Source: Chryseobacterium glaciei
GTDB lineage: Bacteria > Bacteroidota > Bacteroidia > Flavobacteriales > Weeksellaceae
Direction of reading: 5' to 3'
DNA: 64,000 nucleotides
Assembly (NCBI RefSeq): GCF_001648155.1
Contig: NZ_CP015199.1
Span: 3,047,001 to 3,111,000, forward strand
A model generated the notes under the pieces. It saw nothing but the letters and a program-made list of their open reading frames with translations, searched no databases and had not been told where the DNA came from. A program made the translations under genes and the position numbers. This document shows, piece after piece, positions 40,948 through 50,644 of the stretch; the first letter of the stretch is position 1; each line of letters opens with the position of its first letter.

Positions 40948-41588
40948 AAGATATAATAAATAACACGGTAGAATTTGTAAAGCAAAAACTGGAAGGTGCA
41001 GAAGCTGGTCACGATTGGTTTCATATCGAAAGAGTATGGAAACTTTCAAAGAAAATAGCTCAGGAAGAGGATTGTAATCAAGATGTTGTGGAACTTTCTG
41101 CGTTGCTGCATGATATTGCAGATCCTAAATTTCATAATGGTGATGAAACTTTAGCTTTAAAGGTTTCCCGCGAATTTTTGGAAGGTGAAAATACACCTGA
41201 AAATATCATTGAGCAGGTTTTATTTGTTATCAAAAATATTTCATTCAAGAATAGAGGTGAAGCTCCCAAAGATCTTCCTATTGAGCTTAAAATCGTTCAG
41301 GATGCAGATCGTATTGATGCTATTGGTGCGATCGGAGTTGGCAGAACGTTCAATTTTGGTGGGTTTAAAAATAATCTGATGTATCATCCTGATATTAAGC
41401 CACAACTGAATATGTCTAAAGACGAATACAAAAAATCTAACGGCACAACGATCAATCATTTTTATGAAAAACTGTTGCTTTTGAAAGATTTAATGAATAC
41501 TGAAAAAGGAAAAGAGATTGCGCAGGAAAGACATGATTTTATGTTAAAATTTCTAGATCAGTTCTATAAGGAGTGGAATGTAGAGTAG
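40944..41588 (+). CDS. HD domain phosphohydrolase
   Basis: A 214-residue metal-dependent phosphohydrolase of the YedJ/uncharacterised HD group. The metal ligands are seen as 'HDWFHIERVWKLSKKIAQ' (first His), 'ALLHDIADPKFHNGDE' (the H-D pair) and 'VQDADRIDAIGAIGVGRTF' (C-terminal Asp). It should cleave phosphate esters such as nucleotides; the substrate is not known. Its ATG overlaps the stop of the hydrolase gene, implying co-expression. Confidence 0.9.
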   Translation: MKDIINNTVEFVKQKLEGAEAGHDWFHIERVWKLSKKIAQEEDCNQDVVELSALLHDIADPKFHNGDETLALKVSREFLEGENTPENIIEQVLFVIKNISFKNRGEAPKDLPIELKIVQDADRIDAIGAIGVGRTFNFGGFKNNLMYHPDIKPQLNMSKDEYKKSNGTTINHFYEKLLLLKDLMNTEKGKEIAQERHDFMLKFLDQFYKEWNVE

Positions 41589-41616
41589 TCTTCTTTTAAA
41601 GACCTTTCGAAATCAG

Positions 41617-41624
41617 TATCTTTG
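41617..41624 (+). promoter_or_regulatory. -7 element directly before gene 41629
   Basis: TATCTTTG, then CAAC, then ATG at 41629: predicted leaderless mRNA. Confidence 0.5.
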
Positions 41625-41628
41625 CAAC

Positions 41629-42222
41629 ATGGGCTTAATCATTTTTGTTATCTTTCTGGCTTCTATTATTTCTCTGATTTTATCAAAAATAAAAAAAGGG
41701 AAAGGTGCCGAATGGGCGAAGATTTTCAGAATTGCTACTGTTGTTTTTTCTATCTCCATTTTTACCTATTGGTTTGTGAAGAAAAGTGCGGTGGGAATTG
41801 TGAAGGATTCTTTGTCTCTGCAGGTAGTTAATAAACTTCCTCAGACATTGGATTTTTATGTGATTAATAATAATGATCCGGATAAAAACGGGATTCTAGA
41901 AGCAAAACATATTGGAAAAATCCGCCCGGAATATTACAGAATTGAACATCTTAAAATGGATAAGTCCAATGAATATTGGATTGTAGGATATTTAGGTAAA
42001 AAAAATCTTGTCTATTTTTCGCAACATTCTGTTCCTAATAAAAATATTGATCAAATAATAGAGGTTCAGAATTATATCAATCAAAGTGTAAAGCTTTCTG
42101 ACATCGCAAAGAAAGATGTTGAAGCTTATAATCATGAGAATATTAAACTTGGAATATGGGTGTCTTTGGATTTTCTTTTATTATTCCTGAATTTGGTTTT
42201 GTTATTGAGAAAGAAAAAATAA
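41629..42222 (+). CDS. Hypothetical membrane protein
   Basis: A 197-residue protein with two N-terminal hydrophobic helices ('LIIFVIFLASIISLILSKI' and 'IATVVFSISIFTYWFV'), a ~105-residue soluble middle ('QVVNKLPQTLDFYVINNNDPDKNG') and a C-terminal helix ('LGIWVSLDFLLLFLNLVLLL') ending in RKKK. The middle probably lies in the periplasm. No family recognised. The promoter abuts the ATG. Confidence 0.7.
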   Translation: MGLIIFVIFLASIISLILSKIKKGKGAEWAKIFRIATVVFSISIFTYWFVKKSAVGIVKDSLSLQVVNKLPQTLDFYVINNNDPDKNGILEAKHIGKIRPEYYRIEHLKMDKSNEYWIVGYLGKKNLVYFSQHSVPNKNIDQIIEVQNYINQSVKLSDIAKKDVEAYNHENIKLGIWVSLDFLLLFLNLVLLLRKKK

Positions 42223-42297
42223 AAAAGAGATAACGTAAGTTGGGATTTGTTTCGTTAAACAGCAGTTTTCAATTAAATTTTTTAACTTTTTTAAAGA

Positions 42298-42528
42298 TTA
42301 AGGATAATCTAAAATCTGCATCACTCTTTCTTTGAATTCTTCAGGACAATTTTTGATCAGTTTGTCTTTGTTTTGTTTGCTGATCTGCTCTGCTTCCAGC
42401 CATTCGCTTACATCAGAACTCAAGCTGTTATTGTCGTAAACTCTTTTTATCTTATTATCATCATAAAAAGTGTAGGTATCTCCAAGCCACGTTGTAGCTA
42501 TACTGATTGTACAAATTTCTTTTTCCAT
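42298..42528 (-). CDS. Small hypothetical protein
   Basis: A 76-residue soluble acidic protein ('ISIATTWLGDTYTFYDDNKIKRVYDNN', then a helix 'VSEWLEAEQISKQNKDKLIKNCPEEFKERVMQIL'). Composition and codon use look like a real gene and there is no overlapping alternative. No domain recognised and no nearby partner. Confidence 0.6.
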   Translation of the reverse strand: MEKEICTISIATTWLGDTYTFYDDNKIKRVYDNNSLSSDVSEWLEAEQISKQNKDKLIKNCPEEFKERVMQILDYP

Positions 42529-42716
42529 AACATTAATTTTTGAACGTTAAATATTCAATATGTTTTCATCTCTAATTTAGTCAATTTTTATTATAAATAG
42601 AGGGTTTTATTAATGTTTTTATAAAACAGGATTATGGAGAAATCTATTACATTGAGATCAAATATGTGTGAATTATTTTAGGGTATTATTTATGTGTAAA
42701 GTATAATCAATAATAA

Positions 42717-43607
42717 TTAAAATAAGGTTGGCGTGTTTTCTGTTGCCATTTTGGGGAGCAGAAGATCAGTTTTCCATTCTTCATTCATTTTATTGATAAA
42801 ATAAGCGGATAGTAATGGGGAAGCTTTTTCAATATTCTGATGCACAAAAAAGTATAGATTTTGAAGACCTTCTTTTTTCCATTTTGTTAAATGTTTCATC
42901 CAATCGTCAAGTCTTTCGTAATCACTTTCGGCATTGGCACCCACGTATCGGATGAATGCGTTTGGAGTGGTGAGACGCATGTGAAGCATGTCTCTTCTTC
43001 CAGCTGTGTCTACAATGATGTTCGTGATATTATTAGCCTCAAAAAGCTCGCAGGTTGTGTTAAAAATATCTTCGTCGGTAAACCATTCCGTATTTCTTAG
43101 TTCAATGGCGAGAGGAACCTCTTTTGGCCATTCTTTCACGAATTTTTCTAACCTGTCATAATCTTTTGGCTTAAAATTATCATGAAGCTGTAGAAAAACC
43201 ATTCCTAATTTTTCATTAAAGTTCATCACTGAAGTCGCAAAATTAGTCACAGGATCTGTAACTTCGATTAATCTTCTGAAATGAGAGACTGTATTCGTAA
43301 TCTTTGGGAAAAATTTAAAGTTTTCCGGAGTTTTTTCTTTCCAGATAAGAACTTGTTCCGGAGTTGGCATTCCGTAAAATGTCGCATTTAATTCAATGGA
43401 ATTGAACTGTGTTGAATAATATGTTAATTCATCTTTTGTTCCTTTAGGATAAAATCCTTTAAGATCTGTTTTATTCCATTTTGCACATCCGATAGAAATA
43501 TTTTCTAAGCCTTTTTTATTTTGACTTAAAATTTCCTTTGTTCTGGAATGATCTTTTGGTAACGTAAAATCTATTTTGGAAGGATCTTCTACTTGCCCGA
43601 ATTTCAT
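42717..43607 (-). CDS. DUF72 domain protein
   Basis: A 296-residue TIM-barrel-like protein of the DUF72 (UPF0759) family. 'ISIGCAKWNKTDLKGFYPKGTKDELTYYSTQFNSIELNATFYGMPTPEQVLIWKEKTPENFKFFPKI' is the family's N-terminal block, and 'GMVFLQLHDNFKPKDYDRLEKFVKEWP' and 'AIELRNTEWF' follow. 'RYVGANAESDYERLDDWMKHL' and 'YFFVHQNIEKASPLLSAYF' close the fold. Function not established. It is divergent from the TonB-receptor gene. Confidence 0.88.
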   Translation of the reverse strand: MKFGQVEDPSKIDFTLPKDHSRTKEILSQNKKGLENISIGCAKWNKTDLKGFYPKGTKDELTYYSTQFNSIELNATFYGMPTPEQVLIWKEKTPENFKFFPKITNTVSHFRRLIEVTDPVTNFATSVMNFNEKLGMVFLQLHDNFKPKDYDRLEKFVKEWPKEVPLAIELRNTEWFTDEDIFNTTCELFEANNITNIIVDTAGRRDMLHMRLTTPNAFIRYVGANAESDYERLDDWMKHLTKWKKEGLQNLYFFVHQNIEKASPLLSAYFINKMNEEWKTDLLLPKMATENTPTLF

Positions 43608-43783
43608 ATGCCGTGTATTTAATTTTTTAAAATTAAGAATTTTTTTCTCAATGATTGTTACATCACTGAAACAAATTGGTGTAAATTAAACTAATAATCT
43701 TATTAAGTTTTTTTTAAGCAAATGTTAAACATTAGGTCACATAATATTAACTGTATGTTACCATACTTGATGTTTTTGCGATA

Positions 43784-43791
43784 TAATTTTG
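43784..43791 (+). promoter_or_regulatory. -7 element of the TonB-dependent receptor gene
   Basis: TAATTTTG, 23 bases before the ATG at 43815. Confidence 0.5.
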
Positions 43792-43814
43792 CTTCAGAAA
43801 TAGAAGTAAAAAAT

Positions 43815-46800
43815 ATGAAGAAAAAAATAATCTGTGCTTTTGCTTTATTGTCCTTTGGGTTTGCATTTTCACAGGAGACCAGCTCTAAAATTTTTGGACG
43901 GTTAAAAGGAATCACTTCCGAAGTCACTGTAAAAGTAGTCCACGTACCTACAAACAGTACTTTTGAGACAAAAAGTAACAGTAAGGGACAGTTCAGCTTA
44001 GATAATTTGCAACCGGGAGGTCCTTATACAATAGAGGTTTCTGACGGTTCGCAGATCATTTATTCTAACACCAATATACAGCTTTCCTTGGGTAATAATG
44101 ATTTACCGGTAGTGGAAGTTAACAACAGAGAAAAGGTAATTGATGAGGTAAAGCTTACTTCAAAAAGAACCATTGTAAAAAACGGAGTAGGTATCAGCCA
44201 GGCACAAATAGCAGGACTTCCTAATATCAATAGAGGAATTCAGGATGTTACAAAACTGGTTCCACAGAGTGCAAATAACTCTTTCAACGGAACAAACTTT
44301 CGTTATAATAACGTTACGATTGACGGATCTATTAATAATGATGCGATCGGTTTTAGTCCGTCTTTAGGAGGACAAACGGGAACATCAGGAATGCCTGGAA
44401 GCAGTACGCGTTCAAATTCCATCAGCTTAGATGCCATTCAGGATGTACAAGTTTACATTGCTCCTTATGATGTAAAGCTGGGGAATTTCTTAGGAGGAAG
44501 TATTAATGCTGTAACACGAAGCGGAAGCAATGATATCACCGGATCTTTATATGCGTATGGGAGAAATGCTTCTATTACAGGAAACAACAGAATTGGTGAT
44601 AATTCAAAAATGCCAAGTTCTTTTGAAGATTTTATTTATGGAGGAAGAGTAGGATTGCCTGTTGTAAAAGACAAGGTATTTTTGTTCTCGAATATAGAAT
44701 ATACGAAAAGAACAGATCCTGTTTTCTATAATGCGAATGATCCCAATGCCTTGGTAAATGATGCTGTTGCTCAGCAGATTTCTGATTTTGTTCGTAATAA
44801 ATATAATTTTAATGTAGGAAGCTTCGATCAATATAATAATTTCTCGGAAAGTTCTAAACTTTTCAATAAATTAGATTGGAAAATCAATGATAAGCATACA
44901 TTATCAATTAAAAACAATACGGTATTCTCACAAGCTTCAAATCTTGAAAGAGATGGTGCCAATTTCAGATTCTCTAGCATGGATTATATCCAGAAGAATA
45001 CGTCTTCTTCTACCACGTTGGAATTGAAAAGCCGTTTTAATGATAAATGGAGCAACAATTTAATATTAGGATATTCTTCTATTCATGATTACAGAGATCC
45101 TACTTCTTCCAACGCTATGTTCCCACAAGTGGAAATCGCTTATAACGGTGGAACGATTTTATTAGGGAACGATAGAGAAGCTACTGTTTTTAACATGAAG
45201 CAGAAGACTTTTGAAATCACCGATAACCTGACCTATAAAACAGGAGTTCATACGTTCTTATTAGGAACTCATAATGAATTGTATAATATAGATTATGGTT
45301 TTGTAAATGCCTTAAACGGAAGAATTTCTTATAAAAGTTTAAATGATTTTTATAATGCTAACCCATCAAGAATAAGAGGTACCTATCCGTTCAACGGAGA
45401 CAGCAGAGAAACAATTTTTAATAATCCTTATGCTTCTTATAAAGTTAATCTTCTATCCTTATATTTTCAAGATGAGATCAATTTAGGGAGAGTGAGACTT
45501 TCGCCGGGAGTAAGAGTAGATTATACAGATTTGCCTAATAAACCTAATTTAAGTCCAAAGGTTAACAACTCTCCTCAAGATCCTAATTATGGAAATACCT
45601 ATACTTATACACCACTAAGCCAATTGACAAATAACTATCTTAATAAACCTACTTTCTCTCCAAGAGTTGGATTTACATGGGATGTTACGGAAGACAGATC
45701 CGTAGTATTGAGAGGAGGTTCTGGTATTTTTGTAGGAAGAATTCCTTTTGCTTGGCTAGGATATGCTTATTATAATGATGGTGTAGGTTTTGGAAGTTAT
45801 GATTATAATGCTCCAACGTCGGCACAACTTGCGGCTAATGGAGATCCTTTGGTAAGCGGAAATTTCCCGAAATGGCAAAATTCTTCTAAAGTTCAGGTAG
45901 ATCTTATTGATAATAATTTTAAAATGCCAAGAGTATGGAGAAGTTCATTAGCTGTTGATTATACTGTTTCTGGATATAAATTGACATTAGAAGGTATCTA
46001 TACAAAAGTATTATACGATCTACAGTTCCAGCAAGTGAACAAAACAGATAATGTGACGTATTACAGCTATGATACAAATCATGAAATGCCGATTTACACG
46101 ACTAATATCAACAGTAATTTTTCTAACGCTTATCTTTTATCTAATACCAAAGAAGGATACCGATATAATTTGACGGCACAGCTTTCTAAATCATATAATT
46201 TCGGATTTAATTTCTTCGTTGCATATACCTATGGTGATGCAAAAGATATTACCAACGGAATCAGAAACTCTATGGAAAGTAACTGGCAAATGAACCAGTC
46301 TTTGACACCGAATAATCCACAGCTTACGACTTCTAACTTTGCCATTAAAAACAGAGTAGTGGCTAACCTTGGTTATTCAGTGAATGTTTCGCCATCAAAC
46401 AGATTATCTGCTAACGTATATTTCAATGCTCAGTCTGGAAATCCTTTCTCTTGGGGATTTGTAAACAGTACGATTGCTAATACAGGACAGGCTGCAGGGC
46501 TTTCTTACATCTTCAAAGATGCTACTGAAGCTAGCAAATATATTGTTGCGATAAAAGATGCTGCCGGAAATGTTCTGGTTTCTGCGCAACAGCAAATTGC
46601 AGATTATGAAAAATTTGTTAATGATAATAAATACTTGAGCTCTCGAAGAGGAAAGTTTACAGAAAGAAACGGCGACGTTACTCCATGGAATATCCAAGCC
46701 GATTTCAAAATTATGGATGAAATAAGATTGAGCCCGAAATCTAAAAATAACATACAGATTTCATTAAGCATCATCAATCTTACCAACTTGTTGAATAAAA

Positions 46801-47000
46801 ACTGGGGTAAAGTATATTTTGTACCTAATACCTTTAACTCAACAGCCAGCGTAGGATTAACAAAAGTAGGAAATGTAGCTGCTGGACAACCTTCGGCTGG
46901 TGATCCAACCTATAACTTTACAACTCCGGGGCTGCCTTATACCATTGATCAGTTTGCATCAAGATTCCAGGCACAGTTAGGAGTGAGATATAACTTTTAA
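43815..47000 (+). CDS. TonB-dependent receptor, Oar-like
   Basis: A 1061-residue outer-membrane protein. Signal peptide 'IICAFALLSFGFAFSQ' is followed by a carboxypeptidase-regulatory-like N-terminal domain ('FGRLKGITSEVTVKVVHVPTNSTFETKSNSKGQFSLDNLQPGGPYTIEV'). A plug domain ('GLPNINRGIQDVTKLVPQS', 'VQVYIAPYDVKLGNFLGGSINAVTRSGSND') comes next, then a long barrel ending 'QAQLGVRYNF' with terminal Phe. The 'SGSNDI.GS.Y...R' region is typical of Oar-type receptors. No SusD partner follows, so it is not a classic SusCD pair; the ligand is unknown. The ATG at 43815 is used because it starts the signal peptide. Confidence 0.92.
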   Translation: MKKKIICAFALLSFGFAFSQETSSKIFGRLKGITSEVTVKVVHVPTNSTFETKSNSKGQFSLDNLQPGGPYTIEVSDGSQIIYSNTNIQLSLGNNDLPVVEVNNREKVIDEVKLTSKRTIVKNGVGISQAQIAGLPNINRGIQDVTKLVPQSANNSFNGTNFRYNNVTIDGSINNDAIGFSPSLGGQTGTSGMPGSSTRSNSISLDAIQDVQVYIAPYDVKLGNFLGGSINAVTRSGSNDITGSLYAYGRNASITGNNRIGDNSKMPSSFEDFIYGGRVGLPVVKDKVFLFSNIEYTKRTDPVFYNANDPNALVNDAVAQQISDFVRNKYNFNVGSFDQYNNFSESSKLFNKLDWKINDKHTLSIKNNTVFSQASNLERDGANFRFSSMDYIQKNTSSSTTLELKSRFNDKWSNNLILGYSSIHDYRDPTSSNAMFPQVEIAYNGGTILLGNDREATVFNMKQKTFEITDNLTYKTGVHTFLLGTHNELYNIDYGFVNALNGRISYKSLNDFYNANPSRIRGTYPFNGDSRETIFNNPYASYKVNLLSLYFQDEINLGRVRLSPGVRVDYTDLPNKPNLSPKVNNSPQDPNYGNTYTYTPLSQLTNNYLNKPTFSPRVGFTWDVTEDRSVVLRGGSGIFVGRIPFAWLGYAYYNDGVGFGSYDYNAPTSAQLAANGDPLVSGNFPKWQNSSKVQVDLIDNNFKMPRVWRSSLAVDYTVSGYKLTLEGIYTKVLYDLQFQQVNKTDNVTYYSYDTNHEMPIYTTNINSNFSNAYLLSNTKEGYRYNLTAQLSKSYNFGFNFFVAYTYGDAKDITNGIRNSMESNWQMNQSLTPNNPQLTTSNFAIKNRVVANLGYSVNVSPSNRLSANVYFNAQSGNPFSWGFVNSTIANTGQAAGLSYIFKDATEASKYIVAIKDAAGNVLVSAQQQIADYEKFVNDNKYLSSRRGKFTERNGDVTPWNIQADFKIMDEIRLSPKSKNNIQISLSIINLTNLLNKNWGKVYFVPNTFNSTASVGLTKVGNVAAGQPSAGDPTYNFTTPGLPYTIDQFASRFQAQLGVRYNF

Positions 47001-47030
47001 TTTTTATTTTACTATATATATTCTTTCAAT

Positions 47031-47060
47031 AGTCCAGGATTTATTTCTGGGCTTTTTTAT
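47031..47060 (+). terminator. Terminator after the TonB-receptor gene (first)
   Basis: AGTCCAG / CTGGGCT (one G-T pair) with T tract. Confidence 0.75.
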
Positions 47061-47077
47061 TAGACAATTCCAGAAAG

Positions 47078-47110
47078 GAGCCGATTTGATTGATCGGCTC
47101 TTTTTTTTCA
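47078..47110 (+). terminator. Terminator after the TonB-receptor gene (second)
   Basis: GAGCCGAT-ttgattg-ATCGGCTC followed by eight T; a tandem back-up terminator. Confidence 0.85.
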
Positions 47111-47180
47111 TTAAACTTCATAAAAACAAATACCATAGAGTTTTCTATAGTGTTGTTTGTTAAAATTAAATTACGATAAA

Positions 47181-47216
47181 TAAAAAAACCGCAAGCTTTT
47201 TTAATTACTCACGGTT
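47181..47216 (-). terminator. Terminator of the lectin-like gene
   Basis: On the minus strand AAACCGTGAG pairs with CTTGCGGTTT (two wobble pairs) and is followed by T. Confidence 0.6.
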
Positions 47217-47229
47217 TCCTTTGAAAATA

Positions 47230-48798
47230 TTATTTTATAATTTGAGTTACCATTTTGTTTGATATGACAGCTGATATACAGCCTGTTGTTTTCAAATTAA
47301 CGGTAATGGTTGCGGGAACCGATCTGTAAGCGGTGTCTCCGTATGGCTCAATTATTTTACCGTTTGAATCTTTCACTGTTCTTCCTTTTACCGTATAAGT
47401 CATCGATGTCGTTCCTGTAAAACTACTTGAAGGGGTAAACGTAACAATACCTGTCGTTTTATTATAAGACCAGGTTCCTTGTGGAGTTACTTTTTTACGG
47501 TATAAAGTAAGATCTGTATCATTATTTTTTGTAAAACTGAAGGTATTGTAATCAATATTATCCTTGTTTCCCGTTGGTGGATTGGTAATACTTATCGAAC
47601 CTTTGTAGGCAATATCATTATTAAAAACAGGAATTACCACAGCCTGATTTTTACAGGTAGAAACTACATCATCATTCGCTACAGCAGAATAGGGAAGTGT
47701 AAGTTTTACATTTCGGATAATATGCTGTTCGTATGCTGCACCTGTTGATGCTGCAAATCCCAATTTTAAAACAGCTGGAACTGTAGCATTCAAAGTTTGA
47801 TTAGTCGCTGATCCTTCCGTATCTGAACTATTAAAATCAGTTGGTGAAGGGTTTGCATTTTCACTATATGGAATGGATGTTTTATAATGGTAATAGTCGA
47901 TGACATTTATTGGTGTCCCGTTTTGAGTCGTCTGAACATCCACCTTTATATCAAAACCGTCTGTTGTAGTAGCGGTTACAAAGTGAGGAATAAGATCCAG
48001 ATATACTTTCCTGAATTCGCCGTTTCCGTTTCTAAGGTCAAATACAGAAGGCAGTGTATTTGTTGTTGCTAGATACGATCTGTCTGTCTGTAATATTCTT
48101 CCGACAGTTCCTGAATTGCTCAACGTAGTACGTGTTGCCAAAACAGGGTATCCTGTGTAGCCGTCTCCTAATCCGTTTGCATTAATTACAGCTCCTTTTG
48201 CTCCTCTTAGTGTTACATGACTTCCTCCCTGGCTCCAAGCTACATTTGCAATACCGTTCACCCTTGATTCACCCTGAAAACGTTTAGATTTAAAATTTCC
48301 GAATTCATCCAAAGCAATTCCCAGATAAGCACCTGATAAACCTGCTTTTCTGAACGATGAATAATCATTTTTTGCTCTGTTATATGAATATCCTAAACCT
48401 GCACCCGGAGATCCGATCGTAGGGTTTGTAACAGAACCGTCATATAAGAAAAAAGATAAACCATCACCGTATGAACCGCTGAATAAAGCTCCGGCTTTCA
48501 TATCGTATTCAAATTCTACGTGTAAACCATTCACCGATGTGAAAGTTCTGCCGTTTATAAGCAATCCTCCAAACTGGCTTGCGCTTGCAGGTGTTAACTG
48601 TACTCCTGTTGAAGTGTGTGACGCGCTTCCCTGAATGGCAAGTTCCGGTGCTGATGCAGCATTCATCAATGAACTTGAATAGGAATAAAACCCATAAATA
48701 CTTGCCACTTCGGTACTGTCTGTCTGTGCATACATGAAGTTTGTAAGCAACGTAAAGATAAGGCTCATCAATGAGAGCCCTCTAAGATTCTTTTTCAT
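47230..48798 (-). CDS. Secreted lectin-like protein
   Basis: A 522-residue protein with signal peptide 'LSLMSLIFTLLTNFMYAQ'. Residues ~30-370 resemble an L-type lectin/concanavalin-like jelly roll: 'GLHVEFEYDMKAGALFSGSYGDGLSFFLYDGS', 'GAGLGYSYN' and 'GAYLGIALDEFGNF' match its carbohydrate/metal loop order. An Ig/cadherin-like repeat follows at ~385-505 ('SAVANDDVVST...VPVFNNDI' and 'VTFTPSSSFTGTTSMTYTVKG'). The end is short, and I see no clear type IX secretion tail. It is probably a surface or matrix protein binding sugars. It lies 11 bases downstream of another secreted-protein gene and is co-transcribed with it. Confidence 0.8.
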   Translation of the reverse strand: MKKNLRGLSLMSLIFTLLTNFMYAQTDSTEVASIYGFYSYSSSLMNAASAPELAIQGSASHTSTGVQLTPASASQFGGLLINGRTFTSVNGLHVEFEYDMKAGALFSGSYGDGLSFFLYDGSVTNPTIGSPGAGLGYSYNRAKNDYSSFRKAGLSGAYLGIALDEFGNFKSKRFQGESRVNGIANVAWSQGGSHVTLRGAKGAVINANGLGDGYTGYPVLATRTTLSNSGTVGRILQTDRSYLATTNTLPSVFDLRNGNGEFRKVYLDLIPHFVTATTTDGFDIKVDVQTTQNGTPINVIDYYHYKTSIPYSENANPSPTDFNSSDTEGSATNQTLNATVPAVLKLGFAASTGAAYEQHIIRNVKLTLPYSAVANDDVVSTCKNQAVVIPVFNNDIAYKGSISITNPPTGNKDNIDYNTFSFTKNNDTDLTLYRKKVTPQGTWSYNKTTGIVTFTPSSSFTGTTSMTYTVKGRTVKDSNGKIIEPYGDTAYRSVPATITVNLKTTGCISAVISNKMVTQIIK

Positions 48799-48809
48799 AG
48801 CTACTTACC

Positions 48810-49382
48810 TTATTTTACTACAAAAACGATGTTGATGAAAGAAGCTGGAGTTGCGTTTGATAAAACATCATAATTTAATACACCGGAATCACTGATACTG
48901 TTGATCTTAAATACCGTATTATCATAAGCCGTCACATAATAATGAATATCCGAAGCATTAGGAAAAAACGGAATAGCCGCCGGAGCAGAAGTACTTCTAG
49001 CATTGGCAGGAATACTCGAAAATTGATTCTTGTATAAAGTGTAAAGGTCTTTTGTTTGCCCTGCGCTGATAACCGATGTGTCAAAAACGATACTTGGCAT
49101 GTAGAAAAACTTGGCTACATACGGAGACAGACAAACCCAATCTGGAGATGCAGGTGTCCCTACATTCTGACTGATACATTTCTTGTTAGTGTCAAAAATT
49201 ACTAATCCTGTTGCGGGAGTGGTAACTGATGCTAAGTTGCTGATTCTTGGAAGTAAGACTCCTTTTGTAGTACTGCTAATGTCTAGCGCTGAGCTTGTGT
49301 TTGGAGTGGTGGTATTTATACCCACCTGCGCAGTAACGGCGCCCCAAGCCACTACTGAAAGCAAGAAAATAATCTTGTTCAT
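48810..49382 (-). CDS. Secreted hypothetical protein with flavobacterial surface-protein N-terminus
   Basis: A 190-residue protein with signal peptide 'IIFLLSVVAWGAVTAQ'. The mature N-terminus 'VGINTTTPNTSSALDISSTTKGVLLPRISN' is a segment common to many flavobacterial secreted proteins (compare the trio at 49808-52275). The rest is beta-rich, with 'WVCLSPYVAKFFYMPSIVFDTS' and a C-terminal 'ASFINIVFVVK'. It is the first gene of the two-gene lectin-like unit. Function unknown. Confidence 0.75.
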   Translation of the reverse strand: MNKIIFLLSVVAWGAVTAQVGINTTTPNTSSALDISSTTKGVLLPRISNLASVTTPATGLVIFDTNKKCISQNVGTPASPDWVCLSPYVAKFFYMPSIVFDTSVISAGQTKDLYTLYKNQFSSIPANARSTSAPAAIPFFPNASDIHYYVTAYDNTVFKINSISDSGVLNYDVLSNATPASFINIVFVVK

Positions 49383-49737
49383 TTCGAAATAATTTTTTTT
49401 GTTGTGTGATAAGTCTTTAGCAAATTTCCTGCCAATAGAATATTAATAATATGAAATGGAAATTTGGTTGATTTTTTATTTTTAAATATTATATATTATG
49501 ATTATTAATAATTTAAAATGTGTTTTTCATGATAAAGAGAAGATATCACCAGCGAGTGGTTTTTATTCTGTTTTAAAAGGTTTTGTGATGGTAGAATTCA
49601 CTGTTTTATTTTTTAAATTAAATTAATATTTTAATACGCAATTGAAATTTGAATAGTTTACATAATGTAATTATTAATTATTAATGTATAATTTTAATAT
49701 TTTATGATTTATTTTATTAAATTTTTAACTAAAAACA
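49383..49737. other. AT-rich intergenic region upstream of the lectin-like unit
   Basis: No gene or RNA recognised in the 355 bases left of the trio terminator. One small hairpin (ACCA-gcgag-TGGT, near 49550). The minus-strand promoter of the lectin-like unit should lie at its left end; GAAATTTG around 49421-49428 is the nearest partial match. Confidence 0.4.
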
Positions 49738-49763
49738 AAAAAGACCCCAATTGGGATCTTTAT
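49738..49763 (-). terminator. Terminator of the tail-collar-like trio
   Basis: AAGACCCC / GGGATCTT flanking AATT; on the minus strand it ends in a T tract. Confidence 0.7.
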
Positions 49764-49807
49764 ATTGAATTTGATAGTGACTAATTCTAATTTTTACAGT
49801 CTTAATT

Positions 49808-50626
49808 TTATTGTCCTAAATAAACAAAAATATACGTTGACAAATACTTAGGAGTTAAATTCAACGGAGTACTTGATCCTCCTGTAGAAAGGTTATAAGT
49901 GTGCGTGTGAGCACCGGCACTGGCTGTGGTTGATATTTGCGAATCATTATCAACTACGGTTTGGTTATTTCCACCTTCTACACTGTCTGTAACGCCACTT
50001 GCTCTGTCATTATAAGTATGGGTATGAGCTCCGGCACTTGTAGTTGTAGCATTATAAGTCGTGCTTGGAAGGTTAACTCTTGCAAGGGTAACAGAAGTGC
50101 TTCCACTGGTTGCTCCTAATGTTTCTGATGCTGATTTTGCCTTTAAAAATTTATCTGAACTATCCGGTAAAATGGTTGAGAATCCCAGAGAAGTTGCATT
50201 TGTTTGTGCAGCAGCGGGCAAGGTTGATACTGTTCTTCCGTTTAAAAGATACCATCCTTCGTGATCGGTTGCTGTGCTGCTGTGTTTTATATCTCCTATG
50301 GTTGGTGTCTGTACTTCCAGTTTATTCCATGAAGTTCCGTCATTGTAATAAAATCCGGGGGTTACACTTGTAAGAGCGGTTGCTGTGGCTGTATTTGTGT
50401 TATAAACCGTAATTCCTGCAATATGACTCGGAAGTGGACTTGGGTTATTAGTTGCCGCTAAAGATACTTTTGGCATTAATAATCCTTTATTTCTGTTTTG
50501 TGAATATAATTCTAAGGCTGCATCCCTGTTGGGAGAAGGTGTCGCTGTAACACCGGCTGTGATCATAACCTGAGCCTGAGTAAAAGTGCAAGCTACAAGT
50601 AAGAATATGTAATTTAATTTTTTCAT
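49808..50626 (-). CDS. Secreted tail-collar-like protein, third of tandem trio
   Basis: A 272-residue protein with signal peptide 'IFLLVACTFTQAQ'. After the common surface segment ('RDAALELYSQNRNKGLLMPKVSL', 'VTPGFYYNDGTSWNKLE'), a phage tail-collar-like part begins: 'IGDIKHSSTATDHEGWYLLNGRTVSTLP' and 'LPDSSDKFLKAKS'. Two His-x-His loops follow ('SAGAHTHTYNDRASG', 'SAGAHTHTYNLSTGG'), and it ends 'LTPKYLSTYIFVYLGQ'. This is the order found in short tail fibres, where the His pairs bind iron. Eighteen bases separate it from its upstream paralogue. It is probably a trimeric surface fibre (inference). Confidence 0.75.
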   Translation of the reverse strand: MKKLNYIFLLVACTFTQAQVMITAGVTATPSPNRDAALELYSQNRNKGLLMPKVSLAATNNPSPLPSHIAGITVYNTNTATATALTSVTPGFYYNDGTSWNKLEVQTPTIGDIKHSSTATDHEGWYLLNGRTVSTLPAAAQTNATSLGFSTILPDSSDKFLKAKSASETLGATSGSTSVTLARVNLPSTTYNATTTSAGAHTHTYNDRASGVTDSVEGGNNQTVVDNDSQISTTASAGAHTHTYNLSTGGSSTPLNLTPKYLSTYIFVYLGQ

Positions 50627-50644
50627 TGATTGATGTGTTTTTGT

